From Bacteroidota bacterium (GTDB taxonomy: Bacteria > Bacteroidota > Bacteroidia > UBA7662 > CANHCV01): DNA of 56,820 bases. Below, one piece after another: positions 7,844-16,813 of the stretch (position 1 is the first letter of the stretch; the number at the start of each line of letters is the position of its first letter). Both the position numbers and the translations under genes were made by a program. The notes beneath the pieces were generated by a model that saw nothing but the letters and a program-made list of their open reading frames with translations, did not search any database and was not told where the DNA came from. The DNA is taken from positions 1 through 56,820 of the forward strand of contig CANHCV010000008.1 of assembly GCA_947459245.1 (NCBI GenBank), read 5' to 3'.

Positions 7844-9121
7844 ATGAAGCAATTTTTCACTTTCGCTTGGGCACTTTTTGTTTCTTCCGTTATGGCTCAG
7901 GAAACGCCCGCACCAGCCCAAACCAAACCCGTTTGGATCACCAACGCTACTTTGCACCTCGGCAACGGAAAAGTCATTGAAAACGGAGTCATTGGTTTCT
8001 CCCAAGGGAAAATTACGTACGTGGGAAATGGGTCGGAAATAAAAATCAACCGAGCCGAGTCGGAAATCATCGACGGACAAGGGAAACACGTTTATCCCGG
8101 TTTGATTGCGTTGGATACGTACATCGGTTTGAACGAGATTGAAAGCATTTCTGCTACCGTGGATCACGAGGAAACCGGTTCGGTAAACCCCAACGTTCGC
8201 GCACTCATCGCTTTCAATACCGATTCTCGGGTTACGCCTACGGTGCGCTCGAATGGCGTTTTGTTGGCTCAGGTTACTCCCACCGGCGGAATGATTTCAG
8301 GATCTTCCAGCGTGGTTCAACTCGATGGATGGAATTGGGAAGATGCGGCCTACCGCACCGACGATGCCATTCATCTCAACTGGCCGAACATGGATCCGGT
8401 ACAAGCTTGGTGGGCCGGAAGCGTGGAAGACCAGCAAAAACAAACCAAAGAACAACTGATGCAAATGGAACAATTTTTTGCTGAAGCAAAAGCGTACCAT
8501 GAAAGCACAAACCGGCCCTACAACGCTCGTTTCGAGGGAATGAAAGCCGTTATTTCCGGCAAACAAGCCCTGTTCATTCATGTGAGTCAAGCCAAAGGAA
8601 TGGTGGCTGCCGTGAATTTTGCCGAAAAATGGGGCATCCGCCCAGTTTTGGTGGGAGGCGAAGACGCTCTGTTGGTGAAGGAATTTTTATTGGAGCACAA
8701 AGTGGCCGTGGTGGTGAAGGAAACCCATCGATTGCCTCGGCGGGAAGACGATCCCGTTGATGAACCTTACACGTTCCCAGCCCGCCTAAAATCGGCCGGA
8801 ATTCCCTTCGCTTTTGCGGGTAAAGGCGGTTGGGCCGGAAGGAATTTAGCCTACGAATCGGGCACCGCTGCTGCGCATGGATTGGGGAAAGAAGCCGCGC
8901 TTCAGTCGGTAACACTAACGGCGGCGGAGATTCTTGGCATCGAAAAACGCACCGGAAGCTTGGAATTGGGGAAAGATGCCAACCTGTTTTTGTGCGAAGG
9001 CGATGCCTTGAACATGAGCACTTCCAACCTGCAACGCGCTTGGATTCAAGGACGTAGCATCTCTTTGGAAAGCAAACAAACCCGTCTGTACGAAAAATTC
9101 CAAAGAAAAAACAAAGAATAA
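7844..9121 (+). CDS. Secreted amidohydrolase-like protein without HxH metal motif
   Basis: 425 aa. A signal peptide (MKQFFTFAWALFVSSVMAQ) precedes an amidohydrolase-superfamily layout: an N-terminal beta strand region (WITNATLHLG), the PGLI turn, a TIM-barrel body and a closing G-x-L-x-LGKDANL beta segment. Where metal-dependent members have HxH after PGLIDA, this protein has D91-T-Y93, and the late catalytic Asp in a GSD-type turn is not seen (AFAGKGGW instead). H193 in the body (IHVSQAKG) is retained. So it is imidazolonepropionase-like in fold but probably lacks the usual binuclear centre, acting as a pseudoenzyme or by different chemistry. The ATG at 7844 is chosen over the frame start at 7748 because it gives a clean signal peptide and follows a -7 box. 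Confidence 0.82.
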   Translation: MKQFFTFAWALFVSSVMAQETPAPAQTKPVWITNATLHLGNGKVIENGVIGFSQGKITYVGNGSEIKINRAESEIIDGQGKHVYPGLIALDTYIGLNEIESISATVDHEETGSVNPNVRALIAFNTDSRVTPTVRSNGVLLAQVTPTGGMISGSSSVVQLDGWNWEDAAYRTDDAIHLNWPNMDPVQAWWAGSVEDQQKQTKEQLMQMEQFFAEAKAYHESTNRPYNARFEGMKAVISGKQALFIHVSQAKGMVAAVNFAEKWGIRPVLVGGEDALLVKEFLLEHKVAVVVKETHRLPRREDDPVDEPYTFPARLKSAGIPFAFAGKGGWAGRNLAYESGTAAAHGLGKEAALQSVTLTAAEILGIEKRTGSLELGKDANLFLCEGDALNMSTSNLQRAWIQGRSISLESKQTRLYEKFQRKNKE

Positions 9122-9122
9122 G

Positions 9123-9152
9123 TTGCGCATTTGAATTTTCGATTTAATTTTG
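9123..9152 (+). promoter_or_regulatory. tRNA-Gln promoter (-33 TTG, -7 TAATTTTG)
   Basis: TTG at 9123-9125, 19 bp, then TAATTTTG at 9145-9152: a full Bacteroidota promoter layout. It begins directly after the stop codon of the preceding gene and leaves a leader of about 13 nt before the tRNA. Confidence 0.65.
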
Positions 9153-9169
9153 CGCCCACAATCACCGAT

Positions 9170-9242
9170 TGGTCCATGGTGTAACAGGCAACACGTCAGT
9201 TTTTGGCACTGAAGAGTCTAGGTTCGAGCCCTAGTGGACCAA
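9170..9242 (+). tRNA. tRNA-Gln (anticodon UUG)
   Basis: 73 nt folding to a full cloverleaf. The acceptor arms TGGTCCA and TGGACCA pair perfectly, with discriminator A at 9242. The D stem is GTG/CAC. The anticodon stem TCAGT/ACTGA encloses loop TTTTGGC, giving anticodon TTG. The T stem is CTAGG/CCTAG with loop TTCGAGC. CCA is not encoded. A terminator follows within 10 nt. Confidence 0.97.
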
Positions 9243-9249
9243 CCCCCAA

Positions 9250-9271
9250 CCCCGCATCAGCGGGGTTTTTT
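9250..9271 (+). terminator. Terminator after tRNA-Gln
   Basis: Stem CCCCGC (9250-9255) and GCGGGG (9260-9265), loop ATCA, then six T. Confidence 0.85.
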
Positions 9272-9313
9272 ATTTCCCCCCATTTCTTGGTGTTTTTTGT
9301 TTATTTTCGCAAG

Positions 9314-10378
9314 ATGAAACGGATTCTCATCACCGGTGGTTGCGGGTTTGTAGGAGCAACTTTAGCGACCTCTTTCAAAACCAAATATCCCGATTACCAC
9401 ATCATTGCCTTTGATAACCTGAAACGACGTGGTTCTGAGTTGAATATTCCACGACTTAAAGCGATGGGAATTGAATTCGTGCATGGAGATATCCGCAACG
9501 CCGAAGATTTTCACGATCTTCCGGAGGTGGATTTGGTGATTGAAGCGGCGGCCGAGCCTTCGGTTCTCGCCGGTTTGGAAGGAAGCACCGGCTATCTTCT
9601 GAACACCAATTTGCAAGGAACCATTCATTGCCTCGAGTACGCCCGCAGGTCCAAGGCCCAATTCATTTTCCTTTCCACCAGTCGAATTTATCCGATGACC
9701 ACCATCGACCAAATTCGATACCGGGAAGAAGAAACACGATTCGTTTTGGAAGAAAATCAAACCATTCCCGGCGTTTCTCCAATGGGATTGTCAGAACAGT
9801 TTCCTCTTGAAGGCTCTCGATCGCTTTACGGAGCCAGCAAGCTGGCATCGGAACTCATGGTCACCGAATACGACGCCTTGCTGGGCGTTCCGGCTGTGAT
9901 CAACCGTTGCGGGGTAATTACGGGTCCGTATCAAATGGGGAAAGTGGATCAAGGCGTGGTGGTTTTGTGGGTAGCCAAGCATTTCTGGAATCAGAAATTG
10001 GGATACTTCGGCTACGGTGGTACCGGAAAACAAGTTCGAGATATGTTGCATGCCGACGATTTGTTCCGTTTGGTGGATTGGCAAGCGCATCATTTGGAGG
10101 AAGTACGCGGACAGATTTTTAACGCAGGTGGCGGACCCGAAGTGAGTGTTTCTTTGCTCGAACTCACCGCCTTGTGCGAAGAGATTACCGGCAATCGCAT
10201 TGACATTCAACGTGTAGCAGAAACCAGAGCTGCAGATATTCCTTGGTACGTAACCGACAATTCGAAGATTACGAAAACCATGGGCTGGAAACCCGAAAAA
10301 ACGCCGAAAGATATTATCTTTGACATCTACAATTGGATTCGTGAAAATGAATCTGCCTTAAAACCCATTTTAGGTTAA
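9314..10378 (+). CDS. NAD-dependent nucleotide-sugar epimerase/dehydratase
   Basis: 354 aa extended short-chain dehydrogenase. The Rossmann motif TGGCGFVG (G8, G11, G14) binds NAD(P), the LSTSRIY serine/threonine region follows, and the catalytic YxxxK is Y172-GAS-K176. The motif GKQVRDMLHADDL is typical of CDP-paratose 2-epimerase/UDP-glucose 4-epimerase relatives. It probably makes an NDP-sugar for the glycosyltransferases downstream; which sugar is unknown. It opens a four-gene plus-strand cluster (next gene 6 bp away). The ATG at 9314 is used because it starts exactly at the Rossmann strand; the frame upstream runs through the tRNA. A near-consensus box TATTTTCG (9302-9309) ends 4 nt before this ATG. 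Confidence 0.88.
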   Translation: MKRILITGGCGFVGATLATSFKTKYPDYHIIAFDNLKRRGSELNIPRLKAMGIEFVHGDIRNAEDFHDLPEVDLVIEAAAEPSVLAGLEGSTGYLLNTNLQGTIHCLEYARRSKAQFIFLSTSRIYPMTTIDQIRYREEETRFVLEENQTIPGVSPMGLSEQFPLEGSRSLYGASKLASELMVTEYDALLGVPAVINRCGVITGPYQMGKVDQGVVVLWVAKHFWNQKLGYFGYGGTGKQVRDMLHADDLFRLVDWQAHHLEEVRGQIFNAGGGPEVSVSLLELTALCEEITGNRIDIQRVAETRAADIPWYVTDNSKITKTMGWKPEKTPKDIIFDIYNWIRENESALKPILG

Positions 10379-10384
10379 TTCGAT

Positions 10385-11446
10385 ATGAAAATTTGCTTGG
10401 TAACCGGATCTGCCGGACTCATTGGAAGTGAAGCGGTTCGATTTTTTTCTGAAAAATTTGATCTGATTGTTGGCATCGACAACAACATGCGCGCCTACTT
10501 TTTTGGCGATAATGCTTCCACCGAGTGGAACTTGAAGCAACTGGAAAACCAGGTTAGCAACTATACCCACCGTCCTGCCGACATTCGCAGCTACGAGTCT
10601 TTGGAAATCATTTTTAAAGATTTCGGTGCCGACATCGATTTGATCGTGCATACAGCGGCACAACCATCCCACGATTGGGCTGCGAGGGAGCCATTGACCG
10701 ATTTCGGAGTGAACGCTACCGGCACATTGAACTTGTTGGAACTTACCCGTCACCATTGCCCCAAGGCGGTTTTCATCTTCACCTCCACCAACAAAGTGTA
10801 CGGTGATACGCCCAATTTCCTCCCCTTGGTGGAATTGGAAGATCGATGGGAAATCTCCGAAAGCCATTCGTACTTCACCCACGGAATCGATGAAAACATG
10901 TCGATCGACCACAGCAAACACAGTTTATTCGGTGCTTCAAAAGTGGCGGCCGACGTGATCGCCCAAGAGTACGGAAAGTATTTTGGCATGAACGTGGGCG
11001 TTTTCCGCGGCGGTTGCCTTACCGGTCCTCAACACAGCGGAACGCAATTGCACGGATTTTTGAGTTACCTGATGAAATGCGCCATTACTGGCGACCATTA
11101 CACGGTTTTTGGGTACAAAGGAAAACAAGTTCGCGACAACATTCACAGCTGGGATTTGGTGAACATGTTCTGGCACTTCTACCAAAACCCACGTCAGGGG
11201 GAAGCCTACAACGCCGGAGGCGGTCGCCACAGCAATTGCTCCATGAAAGAAGCCATTGCCGTTTGTGAGAAGATCACCGGAAAACCCATGAACTATTCCT
11301 ACACGGATGATAACCGCATCGGCGACCACATTTGGTACATTTCCGATGTGCGTAAATTCAAAAACGATTACCCAAGTTGGGATTACCGTTACAACTTGGA
11401 AGATATCTTAACTCAAATTCACGACAGCATGTCGGCCCGCGTATGA
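10385..11446 (+). CDS. CDP-paratose 2-epimerase-like NAD-dependent epimerase
   Basis: 353 aa. N-terminal TGSAGLIG Rossmann motif, then [12 protein letters not shown] and TSTNKVYGD, hallmark segments of the CDP-paratose/tyvelose 2-epimerase branch, and [14 protein letters not shown] later. The catalytic Tyr of YxxxK is replaced by Phe (F182-GAS-K186). I recall this FGASK form from other members of this subfamily, so it may be a branch feature rather than a defect, but I cannot verify that here. It lies 6 bp after the first epimerase and overlaps the GT2 gene by 4 bp, so the three are surely coexpressed. Inferred role: second step in building an unusual NDP-sugar for surface glycans. Confidence 0.85.
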   Translation: MKICLVTGSAGLIGSEAVRFFSEKFDLIVGIDNNMRAYFFGDNASTEWNLKQLENQVSNYTHRPADIRSYESLEIIFKDFGADIDLIVHTAAQPSHDWAAREPLTDFGVNATGTLNLLELTRHHCPKAVFIFTSTNKVYGDTPNFLPLVELEDRWEISESHSYFTHGIDENMSIDHSKHSLFGASKVAADVIAQEYGKYFGMNVGVFRGGCLTGPQHSGTQLHGFLSYLMKCAITGDHYTVFGYKGKQVRDNIHSWDLVNMFWHFYQNPRQGEAYNAGGGRHSNCSMKEAIAVCEKITGKPMNYSYTDDNRIGDHIWYISDVRKFKNDYPSWDYRYNLEDILTQIHDSMSARV

Positions 11447-12183
11447 AGTTGAGCATCGTCATTCCTGCCTACAACGAATCGGAATCGATCGTTGAAACCT
11501 TGGAGAAGTTTTACGAAGAACTTCAACGGGAAGGGATTGACCATGAAATTTTGGTGGTGAACGACAACTCCAAGGACGATACCTTGGCCGTTCTTGAACG
11601 GATGTCGCTTCAAATTCCTACCCTTCGAGCGATCACCAATGCGCCACCGAACAACGGATTCGGGTATGCGGTTCGCAAAGGATTGGAAAACTTTTCCGGC
11701 GATTGCGTTGCCGTAGTGATGGCCGATTTGAGCGACGATCCCAAAGATGCCGTGAAGTACTACCGCACCATGATGGAAGGAAATTACGATTGCGTTTTCG
11801 GCAGTCGTTTCATCAAAGGAGGAAAAGTGTACGATTATCCGAGGCACAAGCTGATTTTGAATCGCATCGCTAACACCATCGTTCGTTTCACCTTTGGAAT
11901 TCGTTACAACGACTGCACCAATGCCTTCAAGTTGTACAAAAAAGAAACCATCGATGGGCTCAAGCCCTTCATGTCGCCCCATTTCAACCTTACGTTGGAG
12001 CTTCCTTTGAAGGCCATCGTTCGGGGTTATTCGTACACCGTGGTTCCCAATTCTTGGACCAACCGCAAATTTGGGGTGAGTAAATTGAAAATCAGAGAGA
12101 TGGGAAGTCGTTACTTCTTCATCATGATGTACTGCCTGATCGAAAAATTCTTCGCTCGGGGAGATTTTAAAAAGAAGTATTAA
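11443..12183 (+). CDS. Family 2 glycosyltransferase, polyprenyl-phosphate sugar synthase-like (DPM1-like)
   Basis: 246 aa. It starts directly with the GT2 strand [10 protein letters not shown]. The nucleotide-binding DDNSKDDT is near residue 40 and the catalytic ADLSDDP, in place of the DxD-type ADLQHPP motif, is near 93. There is no C-terminal membrane domain, matching soluble/peripheral DPM1 enzymes that load mannose or glucose onto a polyprenyl phosphate. The start ATG at 11443 overlaps the preceding stop as ATGA; the longer frame from 11377 lies inside the epimerase gene. With the GT117 gene 23 bp downstream it forms a plausible donor-synthase/transferase pair. Confidence 0.88.
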   Translation: MKLSIVIPAYNESESIVETLEKFYEELQREGIDHEILVVNDNSKDDTLAVLERMSLQIPTLRAITNAPPNNGFGYAVRKGLENFSGDCVAVVMADLSDDPKDAVKYYRTMMEGNYDCVFGSRFIKGGKVYDYPRHKLILNRIANTIVRFTFGIRYNDCTNAFKLYKKETIDGLKPFMSPHFNLTLELPLKAIVRGYSYTVVPNSWTNRKFGVSKLKIREMGSRYFFIMMYCLIEKFFARGDFKKKY

Positions 12184-12206
12184 GTTTGAAAAAGTAAAAC
12201 AACGAT

Positions 12207-15200
12207 ATGACTGGATTCAACCGTTTAAACAACATCGTAGGCTGGCTGGTATTTTTAGTGGCCGCCACCACCTACACCCTCACGTTGGAACCCACTGCAA
12301 GCTTTTGGGATTGCGGTGAGTTTTTGTCTGCCGCCTACAAATTGCAGGTTGTGCACCCTCCCGGTGCGGCATTTTTCTTAACCTTGGGTCGTATTTTCAC
12401 CTTGGGTGCCGATCCTGCCGATGTGGCATGGAGAGTGAACTTCATGAATGGATTGGCTTCGGCATTCTCCATTTTGTTTTTGTTCTGGACCATCACGGCC
12501 ATCGCTCGAAAAATCATGTTGAAAGATGAAAGCGATGCCTCCAACATGGGAAAAATCATTGCTGTTCTTGGAGCTGGAGCCGTTGGAGCTTTGTGCTACA
12601 CCTTTACCGATTCGTTTTGGTTTTCGGCTGTAGAAGGAGAGGTTTACGCACTTTCTAGCATGACCACCGCTTTGGTTTTCTGGTTGATTTTCAAATGGGA
12701 TTCCCATGCCGATGAAGCAGATTCTGATCGTTGGTTGATTCTTTTGGCCTTTTTGATGGGAATTTCTGCAGGGATTCACTTGTTGAACTTGCTTTGTATT
12801 CCAGCCATTTGTTTTGTTTACTACTTGCGTCGTTTCACCTTTAGTTGGTTCGGTTTATTGATTACCTTCGGGCTAGGCTGTGCCATTTTGTTGTTTATCC
12901 AAATTGGTGTGATTGCTGAAATTCCTACTTTGGCGGCATTTTTCGACCGGGAGTTTGTAAATGGTTACGGGACCGAACGTGGTACCGGATCGGTTTTCTT
13001 CCTCATTATTCTGGGCATCGTTACCGCAGCAGGATTGTGGTGGAGCCAACGCAAAGCCAATGGCTGGTGGAAAACCGGATTTCTGATGTTCGCTTTCATC
13101 TTGATTTCTTACTCTTCTACGTTTGTGGTGGTGATACGCTCCAAAGCCAACCCCAGCATCGACATGAACGATCCCGAGGATCCGTATTCCTTGGTTTCCT
13201 ACATCAATCGTGAGCAGTACGGAGATGTACCTTTGAAAGATGGTCCTTATTTCAACGCTGGCGATCCAATTGGGCAAAAGGAAGGCCCGAAAAAATGGAG
13301 GTGGGATGCTTTTTCCAAGAAGTACATTCAAATGGATGGAGATCCCATCTATGAATACGATCCCAAAAAATCGACCATTTTCCCACGTATTTACAAACGC
13401 GCAGGAACCCAAGAACGCCACTTGATTTACTACGAAAACTTTACCGGCATCAAGCGCGACGATCTGCGCAAACCAAACTGGGTGAAAGACAACCTCGGCT
13501 TCATGTTCTCTTACCAATTGGGAACGCTGTGGTTCCGTTACTTCATGTGGAACTTTACCGGTCGCCAAAACGACATTCAAGGCCATGGCCCGGGTTGGTT
13601 CAATTACCAACGCGAAGGAAACTGGATTTCAGGAATTCCCGCCTTGGATAACACCTTGAATCCCCACGTTGAAAACCAAGACAACCTTCCTGAAAGCGCC
13701 ACCAGCAATTGGGGACGTAATACGTATTTCTTCCTTCCCTTGTTGTTCGGAATTTTTGGTTTGATTTACCATTTCAAAAAAGACCGAAACATGGCCGTTA
13801 CCGTTTTGAACCTGTTTGTTTTGACCGGAATTGCCATCAACCTTTACCTCAATCCAGATCCGGTTCAACCTCGTGAGCGCGATTATGTATACGTGGGTTC
13901 GTTCTATGCCTTCGCCATTTGGGTAGGTTTGGGCGTGTTGATGTTGGTAGATTTCTTGATGAAGAAAATGGATGGAAAATTGGCCGCTACTTTGGCCACC
14001 GTCATCGGTATCCTTGCCGTTCCAACGCTCATGGCGAGCCAAAACTGGAACGATCACGATCGATCCGGCAAATTCACCGCCCGCGATTTCGCGATCGATT
14101 ACTTGGAAAGTTGCGCTCCGAATGCGATTCTCTTCACCATGGGAGATAACGATACGTATCCGTTGTGGTACGCCCAAGAAGTGGAAGGAATTCGTACCGA
14201 CGTTCGCATCATCAACTTGAGCTTGTTGGGTACCGATTGGTACATCAACCAAATGCGGGAGCCGGTGAACGGCCACCCCGGATTGAAGATGACCCTTCAG
14301 CCGCAGCAAATCGTTCAAGGAAATCGCGATTACGTTCCTGTTGTTCCAAGCATGGAAAAATTAGTGAACCAACGCTTCGAATTGAAAGACGTGATGGGCT
14401 TTATCGCTTCCGATAAAAACCAAGATTTCGGAATTCAGATTCCTTTCTTGCCGAGCCAAAAGCTGCGCATTTCGGTGGATACCGTTGCTGCCATTAAAAA
14501 CGGCTGGGTAACCGAGCGTTTCCGCCCTTACATGACGCCCGCCATGGAGTGGGATGTGCCCAAACAGTACTTGTTCAAGAACGATTTGGCCATGTTCGAC
14601 ATCATTGCCAATAACATGGAACGTCCGATTTACTTTACCGTGAGCATGCCTACCGAACAGTATTGCGGTTTGCAGAAATACTTCCAAGTGGAAGGGTTAA
14701 CCTACCGTTTGGTTCCGGTGAATTACCAAGCTCCTCAAGGGGAAATTGGTTTGGTTGAACCCGATTTGATGTACAACAACATGGTGAAGAAATTCGTTTT
14801 CGGAAACATGAACGGCAAACAACACGGGCCCATTTACATCGATCCAGAAACGTTGCGCATGACCATCAACCTTCGTCAGAACTACGTTCGTACGGCCGAC
14901 GCCTTGATCAACATTGGCGACAAAGTCCGAGCGCTTCAGGCCTTGGATAAAATGGAAGAAGAGATGCCTCACCCCATCATTCCGATGGATGGTCGTTTGG
15001 TTCTTCGCCAAGTGGATGCGTTGTACCGCGCCGGTGGCATGGATAAAGCACAGAAGAAAATCGAAAGTTACTGGGAGTGGATTGGAAAGGATTTGACCTA
15101 TTACGGCACCGCTTCCATGAAAGACCAAATGGAGATTTACAAAGATGAAATCAATCTTCAGAACTACATCATGAACAGCATGCTTCAAATGATGGAAATG

Positions 15201-15293
15201 AACGGTCAGAAGTCGAAAGCTGATGCCCTTCGTTCGAAGATGAACGGTTGGATGGGGAAACTCACCGCGGCCATCAATCAGCAACAACAATAA
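12207..15293 (+). CDS. GT117 (DUF2723) protein O-mannosyltransferase-like membrane protein
   Basis: 1028 aa. The N-terminal half has about a dozen membrane segments of the GT-C fold, opening with a helix and then FWDCGEFLSAAYKLQVVHPPG (D35 and E38 in the first loop), the DUF2723 signature. Human TMEM260, from the same family, is a protein O-mannosyltransferase. Long soluble regions (about 330-480 and 640-1020) would face the periplasm. The last about 120 residues look like helical repeats. In context (two epimerases, a DPM1-like GT2) the likely job is transfer of a polyprenyl-phosphate-linked hexose to exported proteins, consistent with the general O-glycosylation known in Bacteroidota. The acceptor is not shown by sequence. 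A strong terminator follows. Confidence 0.88.
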   Translation: MTGFNRLNNIVGWLVFLVAATTYTLTLEPTASFWDCGEFLSAAYKLQVVHPPGAAFFLTLGRIFTLGADPADVAWRVNFMNGLASAFSILFLFWTITAIARKIMLKDESDASNMGKIIAVLGAGAVGALCYTFTDSFWFSAVEGEVYALSSMTTALVFWLIFKWDSHADEADSDRWLILLAFLMGISAGIHLLNLLCIPAICFVYYLRRFTFSWFGLLITFGLGCAILLFIQIGVIAEIPTLAAFFDREFVNGYGTERGTGSVFFLIILGIVTAAGLWWSQRKANGWWKTGFLMFAFILISYSSTFVVVIRSKANPSIDMNDPEDPYSLVSYINREQYGDVPLKDGPYFNAGDPIGQKEGPKKWRWDAFSKKYIQMDGDPIYEYDPKKSTIFPRIYKRAGTQERHLIYYENFTGIKRDDLRKPNWVKDNLGFMFSYQLGTLWFRYFMWNFTGRQNDIQGHGPGWFNYQREGNWISGIPALDNTLNPHVENQDNLPESATSNWGRNTYFFLPLLFGIFGLIYHFKKDRNMAVTVLNLFVLTGIAINLYLNPDPVQPRERDYVYVGSFYAFAIWVGLGVLMLVDFLMKKMDGKLAATLATVIGILAVPTLMASQNWNDHDRSGKFTARDFAIDYLESCAPNAILFTMGDNDTYPLWYAQEVEGIRTDVRIINLSLLGTDWYINQMREPVNGHPGLKMTLQPQQIVQGNRDYVPVVPSMEKLVNQRFELKDVMGFIASDKNQDFGIQIPFLPSQKLRISVDTVAAIKNGWVTERFRPYMTPAMEWDVPKQYLFKNDLAMFDIIANNMERPIYFTVSMPTEQYCGLQKYFQVEGLTYRLVPVNYQAPQGEIGLVEPDLMYNNMVKKFVFGNMNGKQHGPIYIDPETLRMTINLRQNYVRTADALINIGDKVRALQALDKMEEEMPHPIIPMDGRLVLRQVDALYRAGGMDKAQKKIESYWEWIGKDLTYYGTASMKDQMEIYKDEINLQNYIMNSMLQMMEMNGQKSKADALRSKMNGWMGKLTAAINQQQQ

Positions 15294-15307
15294 TTCTACA
15301 TTCCATT

Positions 15308-15348
15308 AACGAGAGAAGGCGAGCGGATGCTCGCCTTCTCTCGTTTAA
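15308..15348. terminator. Bidirectional terminator between convergent genes
   Basis: A perfect 17-bp stem (15308-15324 with 15329-15345), loop GGAT. It lies between the GT117 stop and the stop of the minus-strand barrel gene, whose stop codon overlaps the right arm. Confidence 0.85.
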
Positions 15349-16796
15349 AATGGCCGCATCTTCAAGGAAATGTGTAAACGATTTTGCCAGCCGCCATCCC
15401 GCAATGCAGCTCCCCAGTACAACCCTAACCACCCTTGCGGAATTTGCAGTTGGGTTCCCAACGCCCCGCTGAATAGGGTGGAAGCATCCGCTTTTCCCAC
15501 TTGTAACTGAAGCGACGCAAAGGAAGTGGACTCGAAGTACCACCGTTGTTCCAATTGCAGCCAACCCCAACTTTTCACCGTGAGCTGCCCTTCATCCAAA
15601 CCTTTCCAGGTATCCATTCCTCCAACCCGCAGTTCTTCCAACGGCAACCCGCGCAATCCCATGCTTCGGAATTGAATTCCTGTTTTCCAATAAGCATTCC
15701 AACTCCAAATTCGATGCATCTTTACGTTCCATTGTGAACGAGGCCCGGCTGTCCAAAATTGGGCTTGCATTTCGCCACCTTGGCTGCGGAAAGGATTCCA
15801 AAAATCCCAACTCCATTTCAGTCCGATGGGGAAATACCGGGTAAACGTGTCGGGAGTGGTCCAAGAGCGTTGGCCTACTGTAAAACGAATGAATTGTTGG
15901 GGAGAAAACAAGAATTCAACCCCTCCTTGGAGGTCGCTCATCAATTGAGAGGTATCGCGTCGGTAGGTATTCCCTTGAAAAGCGAGGCCGATCGGCGCAT
16001 AGAACAATCCAGATTTTCTCCATTCCAGCTGCATTTGTGTGGCTTGCTGCAATCCCCTAAATCCAAAATCCAATTCCCCGCCTCGCTTCAGCCAATTGGC
16101 TCCGTGTGCCTGAAATTCTCCAGTAACCTGAACCACGTTTCGCCCATCGGGCAACAGGGTATTGGCCAGCGCCAACATCCCATCGAACACGTTCACTTTC
16201 CGTTGAGCGAGGAACAACCGAAGGCGGAGGGAATCGTTTTCGGTTGACCACAAAGGGGCGCTGTTTTGTTCGATGAAGGAGAGGGACTGAAGTTCTTTTT
16301 CGGCTTTTTTCCAAACCGAGGTTGAAACGGGTTTTCCGGGTTTCAACCGCATTTGCCGCTGCAACCACAATGGATTTACCCATTGCGATGCGGCTCCAAC
16401 ATCGATGGAGCCCATGACCGATAATGAACCGGAATCGATGTTCACCCATCGCAGCAAGGTGTCGTTCTTCCACTCCCAAATTTGATAGTTGGGAGTCGCA
16501 TCCCAATATCCGCGATCGCGGTAGGTGGATAGGTTGGCACCGGTATCGATGGTGGGAATGGCAGGGCCGGGGAGGAGGAACCACTGGTAGGGTTGGGAAG
16601 AATCGAGGGAAGCGGTGTAGAAGGATTTCCCGCGCAAGCTGTCGAGGGCAAAATGGGCATAATCGATGGCGCGGGGAACGTCGTTCGCGAATTTACAGCC
16701 CCAAACGCGAGCGGAATCTTTGAAACAAATGCGGATGGGTTGGGCCTGAACGCCCACACTCCATAAAAAAAACGCTATTTTTACCCACCGTTTCAC
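15345..16796 (-). CDS. Omp85-like (BamA/TamA-type) outer-membrane barrel protein
   Basis: 483 aa. Signal peptide ending ...VGVQAQ. A short N-terminal region of about 200 residues could hold one or two POTRA-like modules (QRQMRLKPGKPVSTSVWKKAEKELQSL near 145-170). Alternating amphipathic strands follow to the C-terminal aromatic residue (...SLKMRPF), as in beta-barrels. VGGMDTWKGLDEGQL near residue 400 matches the position of the Omp85 lid motif (GG..SLRGF/Y), but with WKGL instead of LRGF. It is short for a BamA, closer to TamA-like or patatin-less single-barrel forms. The start is GTG at 16796, 4 nt after a -7 box. It could assist outer-membrane insertion, perhaps with TamB (49932), but this is inference. 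Confidence 0.7.
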   Translation of the reverse strand: MKRWVKIAFFLWSVGVQAQPIRICFKDSARVWGCKFANDVPRAIDYAHFALDSLRGKSFYTASLDSSQPYQWFLLPGPAIPTIDTGANLSTYRDRGYWDATPNYQIWEWKNDTLLRWVNIDSGSLSVMGSIDVGAASQWVNPLWLQRQMRLKPGKPVSTSVWKKAEKELQSLSFIEQNSAPLWSTENDSLRLRLFLAQRKVNVFDGMLALANTLLPDGRNVVQVTGEFQAHGANWLKRGGELDFGFRGLQQATQMQLEWRKSGLFYAPIGLAFQGNTYRRDTSQLMSDLQGGVEFLFSPQQFIRFTVGQRSWTTPDTFTRYFPIGLKWSWDFWNPFRSQGGEMQAQFWTAGPRSQWNVKMHRIWSWNAYWKTGIQFRSMGLRGLPLEELRVGGMDTWKGLDEGQLTVKSWGWLQLEQRWYFESTSFASLQLQVGKADASTLFSGALGTQLQIPQGWLGLYWGAALRDGGWQNRLHISLKMRPF

Positions 16797-16800
16797 CTTT

Positions 16801-16808
16801 CAAAGGTA
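16801..16808 (-). promoter_or_regulatory. -7 box immediately before GTG start (leaderless type)
   Basis: TACCTTTG on the minus strand, 4 nt before the GTG at 16796. Transcription would start at or next to the start codon. Confidence 0.6.
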
Positions 16809-16813
16809 CGTTT

